Positions 1 to 7,138 of a stretch of DNA of 7,780 bases are shown one piece after another. Below the pieces are notes generated by a model that searched no databases, was not told the origin of the DNA, and saw nothing but the letters and a program-made list of their open reading frames with translations. The stretch comes from an uncultured Roseateles sp. (lineage in GTDB: Bacteria; Pseudomonadota; Gammaproteobacteria; Burkholderiales; Burkholderiaceae). The stretch covers positions 1-7,780 of the forward strand of contig CAMLKW010000206.1 in NCBI GenBank assembly GCA_946480605.1. Direction: 5' to 3'. Made by a program: the position numbers and the translations under genes. Each line of letters opens with the position of its first letter. Positions within the stretch are counted from its first letter, which is position 1.

Positions 1-206
<206 letters not shown>

Positions 207-207
<1 letters not shown>

Positions 208-1208
208 TGGCCAGCATCGCCATTGCAGGCGCCGGCGTCATGGGCCGGCTGCTGGCCTGGCAACTGGCCCGGGCCGGGAACCGCGTGACCGTCGTGGACC
301 CGGCCGCCGGGCCGGCCGAGCCCGGTGCCGCCGCCTTCACGGCCGCGGGCATGTTGAGCCCGTTGGCCGAGCAGGAGCATGCCGAGGCGGACGTCGTCGC
401 GCTGGGCTGGCGGTCGCTGGTGCTTTGGCCGTCGATTGCCGCCGCGCTGGGTCAGCCCGGCCTCGTGAAGACCGAGGGCAGCCTGATGCTGGCGCACGGC
501 GGCGACGCGGGCGCCGCGCAGCGCGTGCTGGCGCGGCTGGACGGTGCACCCGAGCCGCTGAACCCTGCCGCCTTGCAGATGCTGGAGCCGGCGCTGGCCC
601 CCGACCTCAAGGCCTGGTGGTTGCCCGGCGAAGGCCAGTTGCTGCCGCGCGAGCTGCTGCAGGCCTTCGTCGAGCAGACGCCCGAGGTCGACTGGCTGTG
701 GGGGCGCCGAGCCTCGAGCGTGCGGCCGCATCGCGTCGACCTGGACGACGGCCGGCGCCTGGACGCCGATCTCACCATCGACACCCGCGGCCTGGGGGCC
801 CGGCCCGAGCTGCCGACGTTGCGCGGCGTGCGCGGCGAGATCCTGTGGCTGCATGCGCCGGGTGTCGTGCTGAACCGGCCGGTGCGGCTGCTGCATCCGC
901 GTCACCGCGTCTACCTCGTGCCGAGGCCGGGAGACCTCGTCGTCGTCGGCGCGTCCGAGGTGGAGAGCGAGGACCGCTCGCCCGTCAGCCTGCGCAGCGC
1001 CGTCGAGCTGATGGCGGCGGCGCACAGCGTGCTGCCAGATCTGGCCGAGGCGCGCATCGTCCACCTGGAAACCAACCTGCGCCCGGCGCTGCCTGACCAC
1101 CGGCCCGGCCTCGTCCACGAACCCGGCCTGCTGCGCATCAACGGCCTGTTCCGCCACGGCTGGCTGCTGGCGCCGGCGCTCGCCGAGAAGGCACTTCAAC
1201 ATGTCTGA
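207..1208 (+). CDS. thiO: ThiO, FAD-dependent glycine oxidase
   Basis: 333 aa. ThiO oxidises glycine to dehydroglycine (iminoacetate), the C2-N donor for the thiazole ring; it is the O2-using alternative to radical-SAM ThiH, so the route here is aerobic. The protein opens with a Rossmann FAD motif, GAGVMG at residues 8-13, with the ribose-binding acidic residue at D31. The ThiO-typical AAGMLSPLAE block follows near residues 47-57. A RGEILWL strand lies near residue 210, and the C-terminal NGLFRHGWLLAPALAE block closes the FAD site. The length is slightly below the usual 350-370 aa. The frame stays open back to base 42, inside thiC, but the ATG at 207 puts GxGxxG at the expected distance from the N terminus and gives a TGATG stop-start overlap. 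No clear Shine-Dalgarno is seen, so the start probably depends on termination of thiC. The 3' end overlaps thiS by 8 bases. Confidence 0.93.
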
Positions 1209-1404
1209 GTTCACGCTCAACCACCAACCCCAGCCCTGGCGCGCCGGCCTGACCGTCGCGGCGCTGCTGGCCGAACAGGGCAGGGCACCCCACGACGTTG
1301 CCACGGCCCTCAACGGCGTCTTCGTGCCGCGCGGCCGGCGCGAGGCGACGCCGATCCAGCCGGGCGACGAGCTGAGCCTGATTCAACCCATCACCGGAGG
1401 CTGA
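1201..1404 (+). CDS. thiS: ThiS, thiamin sulfur-carrier protein
   Basis: 67 aa, the normal size for this ubiquitin-fold carrier. ThiS is adenylated at its C-terminal glycine, converted to a thiocarboxylate, and delivers sulfur to ThiG for thiazole formation. Visible signs are the exact Gly-Gly C terminus (ITGG), the ALNGVFVPR segment at residues 37-45 that is typical of ThiS, and the GDELSLIQPI final strand. The ATG at 1201 lies inside the end of thiO (8-base overlap in another frame), with a purine-rich GAGAAGG a few bases upstream as a possible ribosome site. The stop abuts the GTG of thiG. The gene that activates ThiS (ThiF or a MoeB-type enzyme) is not in the window and must be elsewhere. 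Identification is firm because of size, terminal GG and position directly before thiG. Confidence 0.95.
   Translation: MSEFTLNHQPQPWRAGLTVAALLAEQGRAPHDVATALNGVFVPRGRREATPIQPGDELSLIQPITGG
1396..1400 (+). promoter_or_regulatory. Shine-Dalgarno for thiG, inside the thiS Gly-Gly codons
   Basis: A perfect GGAGG lies 4 bases before the GTG start of thiG. These bases are also the codons GGA GGC for the essential C-terminal diglycine of ThiS, so one short sequence serves both functions. This supports GTG at 1405 as the true thiG start. The 4-base spacer is slightly short but workable. Confidence 0.7.
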
Positions 1405-2193
1405 GTGAGCTTCACCCTTTACGGCCACACGCTGACCAGCCGCTTCCTGCTCGGCACCGCCGGCTACCCCTCGCCCGATGTGCTGCGCCGGGCCATCAGC
1501 GCCAGCGGCGCCCAGGTGCTGACCGTGGGCCTGAAGCGCACGCTGGCCGCGGCCGGCGACAACGGCTTTGTCGCCGCCATCCGCGAGACCTTGCGCGACA
1601 TCGGCGGCCAGCTGCTGCCCAACACCGCCGGCTGCCGTACCGCGCGCGAGGCCGTCACGCTGGCCCACATGGCGCGCGAGCTGTACGGCACGGCCTGGAT
1701 CAAGCTGGAGGTCGTCGGCGACGAGCACACGCTGCAGCCCGACCCGTGGGAGCTGGTCAGCGCCGCCGAGCAGCTTGCGCGCGATGGCTTCGACGTCTTT
1801 CCCTACTGCACCGACGACCTCGTCACCTGCCGCCGCCTGCTGGACGCCGGCTGCCAGGTGCTGATGCCCTGGGGCGCGCCCATAGGCTCGGGCCAGGGCC
1901 TGCTGAACCCGTTCGCGCTGCGCACGCTGCGCGAGCGGCTGCCGGGCGTGCCGCTGATCGTGGACGCCGGCATCGGCGCGCCGTCGCATGCGGCGCAGGC
2001 CATGGAGCTGGGCTTGGACGGCGTGCTGCTGAACTCGGCCGTGGCCCAGGCCGGCGACCCCGTCCGCATGGCTGCCGCGTTCGGCCAGGCCATCGCGGCG
2101 GGTCGCCTCGGCTTTGAAGCCGGCGTGATGGCGAAACAAGACATGGCGGTGGCGAGCACGCCGGTGGGCGGGAGGCCCTTCCTCATCTCATGA
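1405..2193 (+). CDS. thiG: ThiG, thiazole synthase
   Basis: 262 aa, the family's usual length. ThiG is a TIM-barrel enzyme that condenses 1-deoxy-D-xylulose 5-phosphate, dehydroglycine and ThiS-thiocarboxylate sulfur into the thiazole phosphate carboxylate. The Schiff-base lysine is K100 in WIKLEVVGD, with the conserved glutamate E102 next to it. The barrel's PNTAGCRTA (72-80), [13 protein letters not shown] (154-166), [18 protein letters not shown] (187-203) and LLNSAVAQA (208-216) blocks are all present, the last ones forming the phosphate-binding end; D188 matches the known catalytic aspartate position. The start is a GTG abutting the thiS stop and preceded by GGAGG. The TGA overlaps the ATG of the next gene by 4 bases (ATGA). 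ThiO, ThiS and ThiG encoded in a row fit their work in one reaction sequence. Nothing in the protein looks damaged. Confidence 0.97.
   Translation: MSFTLYGHTLTSRFLLGTAGYPSPDVLRRAISASGAQVLTVGLKRTLAAAGDNGFVAAIRETLRDIGGQLLPNTAGCRTAREAVTLAHMARELYGTAWIKLEVVGDEHTLQPDPWELVSAAEQLARDGFDVFPYCTDDLVTCRRLLDAGCQVLMPWGAPIGSGQGLLNPFALRTLRERLPGVPLIVDAGIGAPSHAAQAMELGLDGVLLNSAVAQAGDPVRMAAAFGQAIAAGRLGFEAGVMAKQDMAVASTPVGGRPFLIS
2170..2175 (+). promoter_or_regulatory. Candidate Shine-Dalgarno for thiD/E
   Basis: GGGAGG lies 14 bases before the ATG at 2190, inside the 3' end of thiG. The spacing is longer than the ideal 5-9 bases, so initiation may lean on coupling through the ATGA stop-start overlap rather than on this site alone. 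Confidence 0.35.
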
Positions 2194-3740
2194 CGAAACC
2201 GATCATCTGGAGCATTGCCGGGCTGGACAGCGGCGGCGGCGCGGGCTTGAACGCCGACCAGCGCGCGGCCGATGCGATGGGCGTGTACCTGTGCCCCGTC
2301 GCCGCCGCGCTGACGGCGCAGAACAGCGTGGCCGTCGAGGCCGTCTTCCCCGTGCCGCCCGAGCAGCTGGACGCCCAACTCGCGGCGCTGGCCGAGGACT
2401 TCCCGCCCGTGGCGATCAAGACCGGCCTGCTGGGTGGCGTCGAGCAGCTGCGCGTCGTCACGCGCTGGGTGGACCGGCTGCGCGAGCGCGCGCCCGTGGC
2501 GCTGGTGGTGGACCCGGTGCTGCGCGCCTCCACCGGCGCCAGCCTGGCCGACGGTTCGCTGCTGCGCGCCTACCGCGAAGAGCTGCTGCCGCGCGCCACC
2601 GCCGTGACGCCCAACCGCCGAGAGGCCGCGTGGCTGGTGGGCGAGGGCTGCCCACAGCAGCAGGCGCCGCAGCTGTGCGTGCCCACCGTTTGCATCACCG
2701 GCGGCGACGAGGCCGGGCCGCTGGCACTGGACTGGCTGCTGTGCCCCCAGGCCAGCGGCTGGCTGGCCCTGCCGCGCCGCGAGGCGCGCAACCACCACGG
2801 CACCGGCTGCTGCTTCTCGACCGCGCTGGCCGCGGCGATCGCCAAGGGCTTCGTGCCCGCCGACGCGGCCGTGCTGGCCAAGATGCTGACGACCTCGGGC
2901 CTGTCGAACGAGGCCCTGCCAGGCGCGGGAGCGGGCCCGGTGCTGCCCGTGGCCGGCTTCATCACCGATGCCCGCCTGCTGCCCGCGCTGTTCGACCATC
3001 CGCCCGCGGCCTGGCCCGCGCGTGCCGAAGGCCCGCCGGCCGCCGACGGCGTCTACGGCATCACCGACAGCGGCACGCATGCCGCGGCGCTGTTCGAGGC
3101 GGGTCTGCGCACCGTGCAACTGCGCCTCAAGCGCGCCGACGGTGAGAGCGGCGCGGCCTGGCACACCCGCCTGGCCGCCGAGGTGCAGCCCGCGCTCGAC
3201 GCCGCGCGGCGCACGGGGGCGCGCTTCATCGTCAACGACCACTGGCGCGCCGCGCTGGCGCTGGGCGTGGACTGCGTGCACCTGGGCCAGGAAGACCTGC
3301 TCGCGCTGGACACCGCGGCGCGGGCCGACCTGGCCCAGGCCCGCGCCCGCGGCCTGCGGCTGGGGCTCAGCTCGCACAGCCTGTGGGAGCTGGCCCGCGC
3401 CGTGGCCTGGGCGCCGGACTACGTGGCCTGCGGCCCGGTCTGGCCCACCACCACCAAGGCCATGCCCTGGCGGCCTCAGGGGCTGGACAACCTGGCCTGG
3501 TGGGCCGCGATGGCGCCCATGCCGGTGGTGGCCATAGGCGGCGTGCTGGTGCCGCAGCAGCTGGCGCAGATCGCCGCCAGCGGTGCGGCGGCGGGGTGCG
3601 TGGTGCGCGGCCTCGCGCCGGGTGCGGCGCATGCGCCGCGCGACTGGCTGGAGGCCTGGCGCCCCGGCACGCCGCCGCGCGCCGCGCCGGGCTGGCCCCA
3701 CCCCAGCCTGGATCAACCGCCGGCGATCAAGGCCTGGTAG
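2190..3740 (+). CDS. thiDE: ThiD-ThiE fusion: HMP(-P) kinase / thiamin phosphate synthase
   Basis: 516 aa, two enzymes in one chain. Residues 1 to about 262 are a ribokinase-fold ThiD domain, expected to phosphorylate HMP and HMP-P. It shows [13 protein letters not shown] (11-23), TAQNSV (42-47), AIKTGLLGG (75-83), [11 protein letters not shown] (106-116), TPNRREA (140-146) and the HGTGC anion-hole motif (203-207). An Ala/Pro-rich linker spans about 263-286. Residues about 287-478 are a ThiE TIM barrel that joins HMP-PP to thiazole phosphate: GVYGITDS (287-294), QLRLK (310-314), IVNDHW (347-352), HLGQEDL (364-370), LGLSSHS (391-397), GPVWPTTTK (415-423) and VVAIGG (446-451). The expected ThiE residues R312, K314, N349, D350, D369 and K423 are in place. 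A proline-rich tail (about 479-516) runs past the barrel into the opposite-strand exonuclease gene. The ThiD half is divergent: the usual KGGH segment is replaced by ITGGD (169-173), ADLK by ADQR, and HGTGCT by HGTGCC. The ThiE function is firm; ThiD is likely but less certain in its exact activity. Confidence 0.93.
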   Translation: MTKPIIWSIAGLDSGGGAGLNADQRAADAMGVYLCPVAAALTAQNSVAVEAVFPVPPEQLDAQLAALAEDFPPVAIKTGLLGGVEQLRVVTRWVDRLRERAPVALVVDPVLRASTGASLADGSLLRAYREELLPRATAVTPNRREAAWLVGEGCPQQQAPQLCVPTVCITGGDEAGPLALDWLLCPQASGWLALPRREARNHHGTGCCFSTALAAAIAKGFVPADAAVLAKMLTTSGLSNEALPGAGAGPVLPVAGFITDARLLPALFDHPPAAWPARAEGPPAADGVYGITDSGTHAAALFEAGLRTVQLRLKRADGESGAAWHTRLAAEVQPALDAARRTGARFIVNDHWRAALALGVDCVHLGQEDLLALDTAARADLAQARARGLRLGLSSHSLWELARAVAWAPDYVACGPVWPTTTKAMPWRPQGLDNLAWWAAMAPMPVVAIGGVLVPQQLAQIAASGAAAGCVVRGLAPGAAHAPRDWLEAWRPGTPPRAAPGWPHPSLDQPPAIKAW

Positions 3741-4318
3741 ACGCGCAGCGACGCATGCGCGTCGTTGGCGGCGTAGTGCAGCTGCTGCGGCGTCAGGGTC
3801 GCGTTGGCCCAGTTGGACGTGGTGGCCTTCTTGGACTTCGAGAAGCGCTGTCCCAGCACGACGGCGACGGCGGTCTTCAGCCCCACGGCGTCCTTGAAGC
3901 CCAGCCGCCTGACCATCTGCGACACGTCGATGGACTGGCCCAGCCGCAGGCCCAGCTTGCGCTGGATCTGCGGCCGGTCCGAGGCCAGGCCGAAGCCGAC
4001 CTTGATCACCTCGTCCGACTCGATCATGGCCTGCAGGAAACCGTGCACGCCCGGCGTGGCGGTCTGCACGATGAAGGCGTCGCTCAGCGTGGCGAACTGG
4101 ATGACCTCGGGCCCGGTCTGCGGCTGCCCGGCCACGAAGGTCGGCTTGCTCTCGGTGTCGAAACCCACGTGCACCGCCTGCCGCAGCGCGGCCTCGGCGA
4201 ACTCGAGCTGGGCGGGCGTCTTCAGCAGGTGGATGCGGCCCGGCGGCAAGGCCTCGTAGGGCGGCAGGGCGGCGATCTGTTCACGGTCGGGGCGTTGCAG
4301 CGGCGGTGGTGGGCGCAT
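3713..4318 (-). CDS. RNase D-type 3'-5' exonuclease domain protein (DEDDy)
   Basis: 201 aa, essentially one DnaQ-like exonuclease domain with no HRDC domain, so much shorter than true RNase D (about 375 aa). All DEDDy metal and catalytic positions are visible: D54 and E56 in GFDTES (exo I), D114 in the GFGLASDRPQI segment (exo II), and Y182/D186 in HYAANDAHAS (exo III, YxxxD). It should therefore be an active metal-dependent 3'-5' exonuclease; whether it prefers RNA or DNA cannot be told. The ATG at 4316-4318 starts 16 bases after the stop of the upstream permease and has no visible Shine-Dalgarno, so translation may follow by reinitiation or be modest. A proline-rich stretch (PPPP, residues 3-6) opens the protein. 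Its 3' end overlaps the convergent thiD/E gene by 28 bases. Nothing links it functionally to the transporter beyond shared direction and closeness. Related proteins are usually annotated only as 3'-5' exonuclease domain-containing. Confidence 0.9.
   Translation of the reverse strand: MRPPPPLQRPDREQIAALPPYEALPPGRIHLLKTPAQLEFAEAALRQAVHVGFDTESKPTFVAGQPQTGPEVIQFATLSDAFIVQTATPGVHGFLQAMIESDEVIKVGFGLASDRPQIQRKLGLRLGQSIDVSQMVRRLGFKDAVGLKTAVAVVLGQRFSKSKKATTSNWANATLTPQQLHYAANDAHASLRVYQALIAGG
3746..3767. terminator. Hairpin just past the thi operon stop (weak terminator candidate)
   Basis: An inverted repeat begins 5 bases after the thiD/E TAG. The core is CGACGC-ATGC-GCGTCG (3749-3764), a perfect 6-bp stem with a 4-base loop; in plus-strand RNA it extends by a G-U, an A-U and a C-G pair to a 9-bp stem. 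No T-run follows, so it is not a standard Rho-independent terminator, and it lies within the exonuclease coding region. It could pause polymerase or protect the 3' end of the thi transcript, but GC-rich coding DNA makes chance hairpins common. Confidence 0.25.
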
Positions 4319-4334
4319 GCGGGCAGTATGCAGG

Positions 4335-5702
4335 TCATCGCGGACCGTCGCGCGCCACGCGGCCGGCCGCGCGGCTGCCCAGTGCCACCAGCAGTCCGCC
4401 CAGCGCGGCCAGCGCCGCCACCGGCAGCAGCGGGAGATCGGTGGCCGCGACGGGCGGCACGAAGCGCGGCAGCTGCGCGAAGTCCGCGGCCACGAACCGG
4501 CGCTCCTCGAACAGATAGGGGTAGAGCTGGTGGCGCAGCCGCGTGTGGAAGGCGGTGACGGCGTCCTGGTAGGCCAGCTGGGCCAGCAGGTCGGTGCCGG
4601 CCACGCGGTGCAGCAGCGCCTGCAGGCCTACGGCGGGCAGCGCGAAGCCGAGGGCATCGGTCGCGTGCTGGCGCGTCATCAGCGCGTCTCGATAGGCGGC
4701 CACCTGCGGCGCCACGCTGTCGTCGCCGAGCTGCTGGAAGGCGAAGTACCACTTCCAATGAAAGCCGGCCGGCAGCGCGGCGCTGTGCCGCCACTGCGGG
4801 TGGCTGTGGAAGAAGCGCGCCAGCGTCTCCTCGCGCGAGACGTCCCAGGCGCCGTGCACCGCGTCGCGCTGCGCCAGCGTCAGCGCCACGCCCTGCTGCA
4901 CTGGCACGGCGCGGCTCAGCACGGCGTTGCCCAGCGTGGGCAGCACCAGCGTCAGCAGCGCCCAGCCGCCCATCAGCGCCGTTGCGTTGGCCACCGAGCT
5001 GCCGCTGCGCAGGCTCACCAGCAGGCACAGGCCGGTCCAACAGGCGACGTAGGCCAGCAACGCCAGCACGACGACGGCCAGCGCGGCGGCCGGCATGTCG
5101 CTGGCGACGCCCCCGGCCAGCACCGGCAGCAGCACGCAGGCCGCGGCCAGGCCCGCACGCAGGCCGGCCCGCCGCAGCCACAGCCGCCGGCCGGCGCCGG
5201 GCAGCGTCAGCAGCGTGGCCAGCCGGCCGGACTGGCGCTCGCCGCTGGCCAGGTCGTACAGCAGCGCGATGAGGAACAGCGGCAGCAGGTAGACCGCGAC
5301 GAAGGCCAGGTCGAAGCGGCCGGCCAGCGCCAGCTCGGGGTTGTAGCTCTCGCCCTCGTGCAGCTGGGACTGCAGCGCCAGCGCCCGCACGCGCAGCACG
5401 TAGGGCGTGGCGTCGCGCAGGCCCAGCGCGAGGAAGGCGGCCGGCGTGGGTGGGTCCCAGGTGCCCAGGAAGGCGTAGTAGCCCACCGTGCCGGCATCGC
5501 CGTTGCGGGTCAGCCGGGGGGCCTGCCGGGCCAGTTCCTGGTGCTGCAGCTCGGCGACGCGGGCGATGGTGTCGCGCTGGCGCTGGGCCTCGCGCAGGCC
5601 GCCGACGACGGCCACGGTGGACAGGGCCAGCAACAGCAGCAGCGCGGCCATGGCCCAGCGGGAGCGGCTCAGCAGCCGCCATTCGTGACGCAGCGCGCTC
5701 AC
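4335..5702 (-). CDS. ABC-2 type permease, DUF3526-like (second membrane subunit)
   Basis: 455 aa inner-membrane protein. It begins with a basic segment and TM1 (about 16-35), then a soluble region (about 36-129) presumed extracytoplasmic. TM2 lies at about 130-149. The cytoplasmic segment YDLASGERQSGRLATLL (149-165) is the ABC-2 type coupling region that would contact the ATPase. TM3-TM5 follow (about 181-262), then a second large soluble loop (about 263-422) and TM6 (about 423-442). The PELALAGRFDLAFV block (122-135) and the VAGTDL motif (367-372) resemble the DUF3526/ABC-2 permease group; the family name is from memory of such proteins. It shares layout and the AGTDL motif with the neighbouring permease, so the two are probably paralogs forming a heterodimer. 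The start is a GTG at 5700-5702, overlapping the upstream stop by 4 bases (GTGA) with AAGGA 8 bases ahead. The frame is open far upstream but that extension lies wholly within the other permease gene. Substrate unknown. Confidence 0.88.
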   Translation of the reverse strand: MSALRHEWRLLSRSRWAMAALLLLLALSTVAVVGGLREAQRQRDTIARVAELQHQELARQAPRLTRNGDAGTVGYYAFLGTWDPPTPAAFLALGLRDATPYVLRVRALALQSQLHEGESYNPELALAGRFDLAFVAVYLLPLFLIALLYDLASGERQSGRLATLLTLPGAGRRLWLRRAGLRAGLAAACVLLPVLAGGVASDMPAAALAVVVLALLAYVACWTGLCLLVSLRSGSSVANATALMGGWALLTLVLPTLGNAVLSRAVPVQQGVALTLAQRDAVHGAWDVSREETLARFFHSHPQWRHSAALPAGFHWKWYFAFQQLGDDSVAPQVAAYRDALMTRQHATDALGFALPAVGLQALLHRVAGTDLLAQLAYQDAVTAFHTRLRHQLYPYLFEERRFVAADFAQLPRFVPPVAATDLPLLPVAALAALGGLLVALGSRAAGRVARDGPR

Positions 5703-7138
5703 AGCAGCCGTCCTTGCAGCTGCCCCTGCACGCGCCGCGCGGCCCAGGCCACTGCGGCGGCCATGGCCAGCAGCCAGGCGGCCAGCACGGCCGCCATCGG
5801 TGCGGTGCGCCGCAGCGTGGCGGCGGCCGGTTCGGGCTCGAATCGAAAGTCCGCCAGCCCATGCCAGTGGGCCTTGCCGATGCGGCTTTCGCGGCTGTTG
5901 CGGTCCGTGGCCCAGCTCAGCTGCTCGGCCTGCAGCCGGTTGAGCGCCTGCACCAGCGTGTAGCGGTGCCGTTCGGCCTGGTCCAGGAAACGCTGGTGGC
6001 TGTGCAGGTCGGTGCCCGCCGCGCCCATGGACAGGCGGCGCAGCGCGATGACCGGACTCAGCACCGAGAACATCGCGACGTGCTGCAGCTGCGCCTGCTG
6101 CCGCGCAAAGCCCTCGCGGCCGTAGCGCTCGAACAGCGCGCTGGTCAGGCGTTCGCCCTCCATGCCGACGAGGCCCTTGTAGTTGACCGGCAGGTCCTCG
6201 ATGCGCGAGACGCCGTATTGCGCCAGCACCCGGCGGCGGAACTCGCCGAAGTGGGGGTCGTCGGGGTTGTGGCTGTCGCCCAGCGCGGCCAGGTCGCGCG
6301 CGACGGCGATATCGGTCTCCAGGCGCGTGGGCAGCGGCCGGGCGGCGGTGGCCAGCTCGGGCGCCAGCCGCGGCAGCAGCACGACGCTGAGGGACCATAC
6401 GGCCAGCAGCGCCAGCAGCGCATCGCGCCCACGCCGCGCCAGCGTGGAGACCAGCACCACGCCCAGCGCCCACAGCGCCAGCCAGGCCGCGTAGGCCAGC
6501 GCGACCGCCAGCGCCAGCGCCGCGCTGGCCGGGTTGCCGAGCGCGATGAGCGCCAGCGCCACGCCGGCCGGCAGCAGCATCAGCCCGCCCACGGCCAGCA
6601 GGGCCAGCAGCTTGCCCGCCACCAGCCGGCCGGGGTGCAGGCCCTGCGCCATCAGCACGCGCAGCGTGCCGCTCTCGCGTTCGCGCGCGACGGCGGCGTG
6701 GCCGATGAACACCAGCAGCAGCGGCGCCAGCACCTGCAGCACGAAGGCCGGCGTGAGCTGGCCGAAGCGCAGCAGCAGCGAGGACTGGCGCATGTCGCCG
6801 AAGTTGGCGCTGTTCTGGCGGTGGCCTTCGAGGAACAGCGTGTGGCCGGTGAAGGGGTCGATGCCGGCATCGAAGGCCGCCAGCGGGTTCAGCGGCCGGA
6901 ACACGAAGTGGCCGTAGTGCACCATGCGGTGAGGATGGCGGTCGGGCTGGGCCTCGAACTCGTGATCCACCTGGGCCTGATGCTGCCGGCGCTGGGCGTC
7001 CGCGGCGCGGCGCTGGTCCCAGGCGGTGAAGGCGGCCACCGTGCCCAGCAGCAGCAGCAGCGCCAGGCCCAGCATGGCGACGCGGTCGCGGCGCATCAGC
7101 CGCCATTCCTCCCGCGCGATGCGGCGCACGGCGCTCAT
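5699..7138 (-). CDS. ABC-2 type permease, DUF3526-like (first membrane subunit)
   Basis: 479 aa inner-membrane protein. TM1 is at about 21-38 after a basic N terminus (REEWRLMRRDR). A soluble, His-rich region (about 39-130, with HPHRMVHYGHF at 68-78) follows and is presumed extracytoplasmic. TM2 is about 131-148. The segment ARERESGTLRVLMAQG (151-166) is a classic ABC-2 coupling stretch facing the ATPase. TM3-TM5 span about 174-257, a large loop covers about 260-445, and TM6 is about 447-466. The loop contains SPVIALRRLSMGAAGTDLHSHQ (361-382, key AGTD), the same kind of motif found in the downstream paralog, and is followed by a charged helical stretch. The ATG at 7136-7138 overlaps the ATPase stop (ATGA) and has GAGG 7 bases upstream, so the three genes are translationally linked. 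It most likely pairs with the downstream permease and the ATPase in an exporter-type ABC-2 complex. Substrate unknown. Confidence 0.88.
   Translation of the reverse strand: MSAVRRIAREEWRLMRRDRVAMLGLALLLLLGTVAAFTAWDQRRAADAQRRQHQAQVDHEFEAQPDRHPHRMVHYGHFVFRPLNPLAAFDAGIDPFTGHTLFLEGHRQNSANFGDMRQSSLLLRFGQLTPAFVLQVLAPLLLVFIGHAAVARERESGTLRVLMAQGLHPGRLVAGKLLALLAVGGLMLLPAGVALALIALGNPASAALALAVALAYAAWLALWALGVVLVSTLARRGRDALLALLAVWSLSVVLLPRLAPELATAARPLPTRLETDIAVARDLAALGDSHNPDDPHFGEFRRRVLAQYGVSRIEDLPVNYKGLVGMEGERLTSALFERYGREGFARQQAQLQHVAMFSVLSPVIALRRLSMGAAGTDLHSHQRFLDQAERHRYTLVQALNRLQAEQLSWATDRNSRESRIGKAHWHGLADFRFEPEPAAATLRRTAPMAAVLAAWLLAMAAAVAWAARRVQGQLQGRLL
5711..5715 (-). promoter_or_regulatory. Shine-Dalgarno for the second permease
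   Basis: On the minus strand AAGGA precedes the GTG at 5700-5702 by 8 bases, which fixes that GTG as the start even though the reading frame remains open for another 1.4 kb upstream. Confidence 0.6.
7046..7060 (-). repeat. (CAG)5 run encoding the TM1 leucine stretch
   Basis: Five CAG units in a row on the plus strand are read as CTG leucine codons in TM1 of the first permease. A shorter, interrupted version (around 5631-5642) encodes the leucines of TM1 in the second permease. Probably just codon bias in a hydrophobic helix, though such a run could be slippage-prone. Confidence 0.5.

Noticed and set aside
1803..3716. Long minus-strand open frame (637 codons) opposite thiG and thiDE
   Set aside because: Composition is Arg/Gly/Gln-rich with no domain, while the plus strand carries canonical ThiG and ThiE motifs throughout.
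3711..3730. Direct repeat GATCAA ... GATCAA around the exonuclease stop
   Set aside because: Only 6 bases repeated 15 bases apart, with no flanking structure suggesting an insertion or attachment site.
4358..4371. Perfect 14-base palindrome made of CGCGGCCGGCCGCG
   Set aside because: It has no loop, encodes Arg/Ala residues of the permease 2 C terminus, and G/C-only palindromes are expected by chance at this composition.
4317..5963. Plus-strand open frame (548 codons) opposite permease 2
   Set aside because: Low-complexity Gln/Arg/Ala composition with no motif; an antisense shadow of a gene with clear ABC-2 features.
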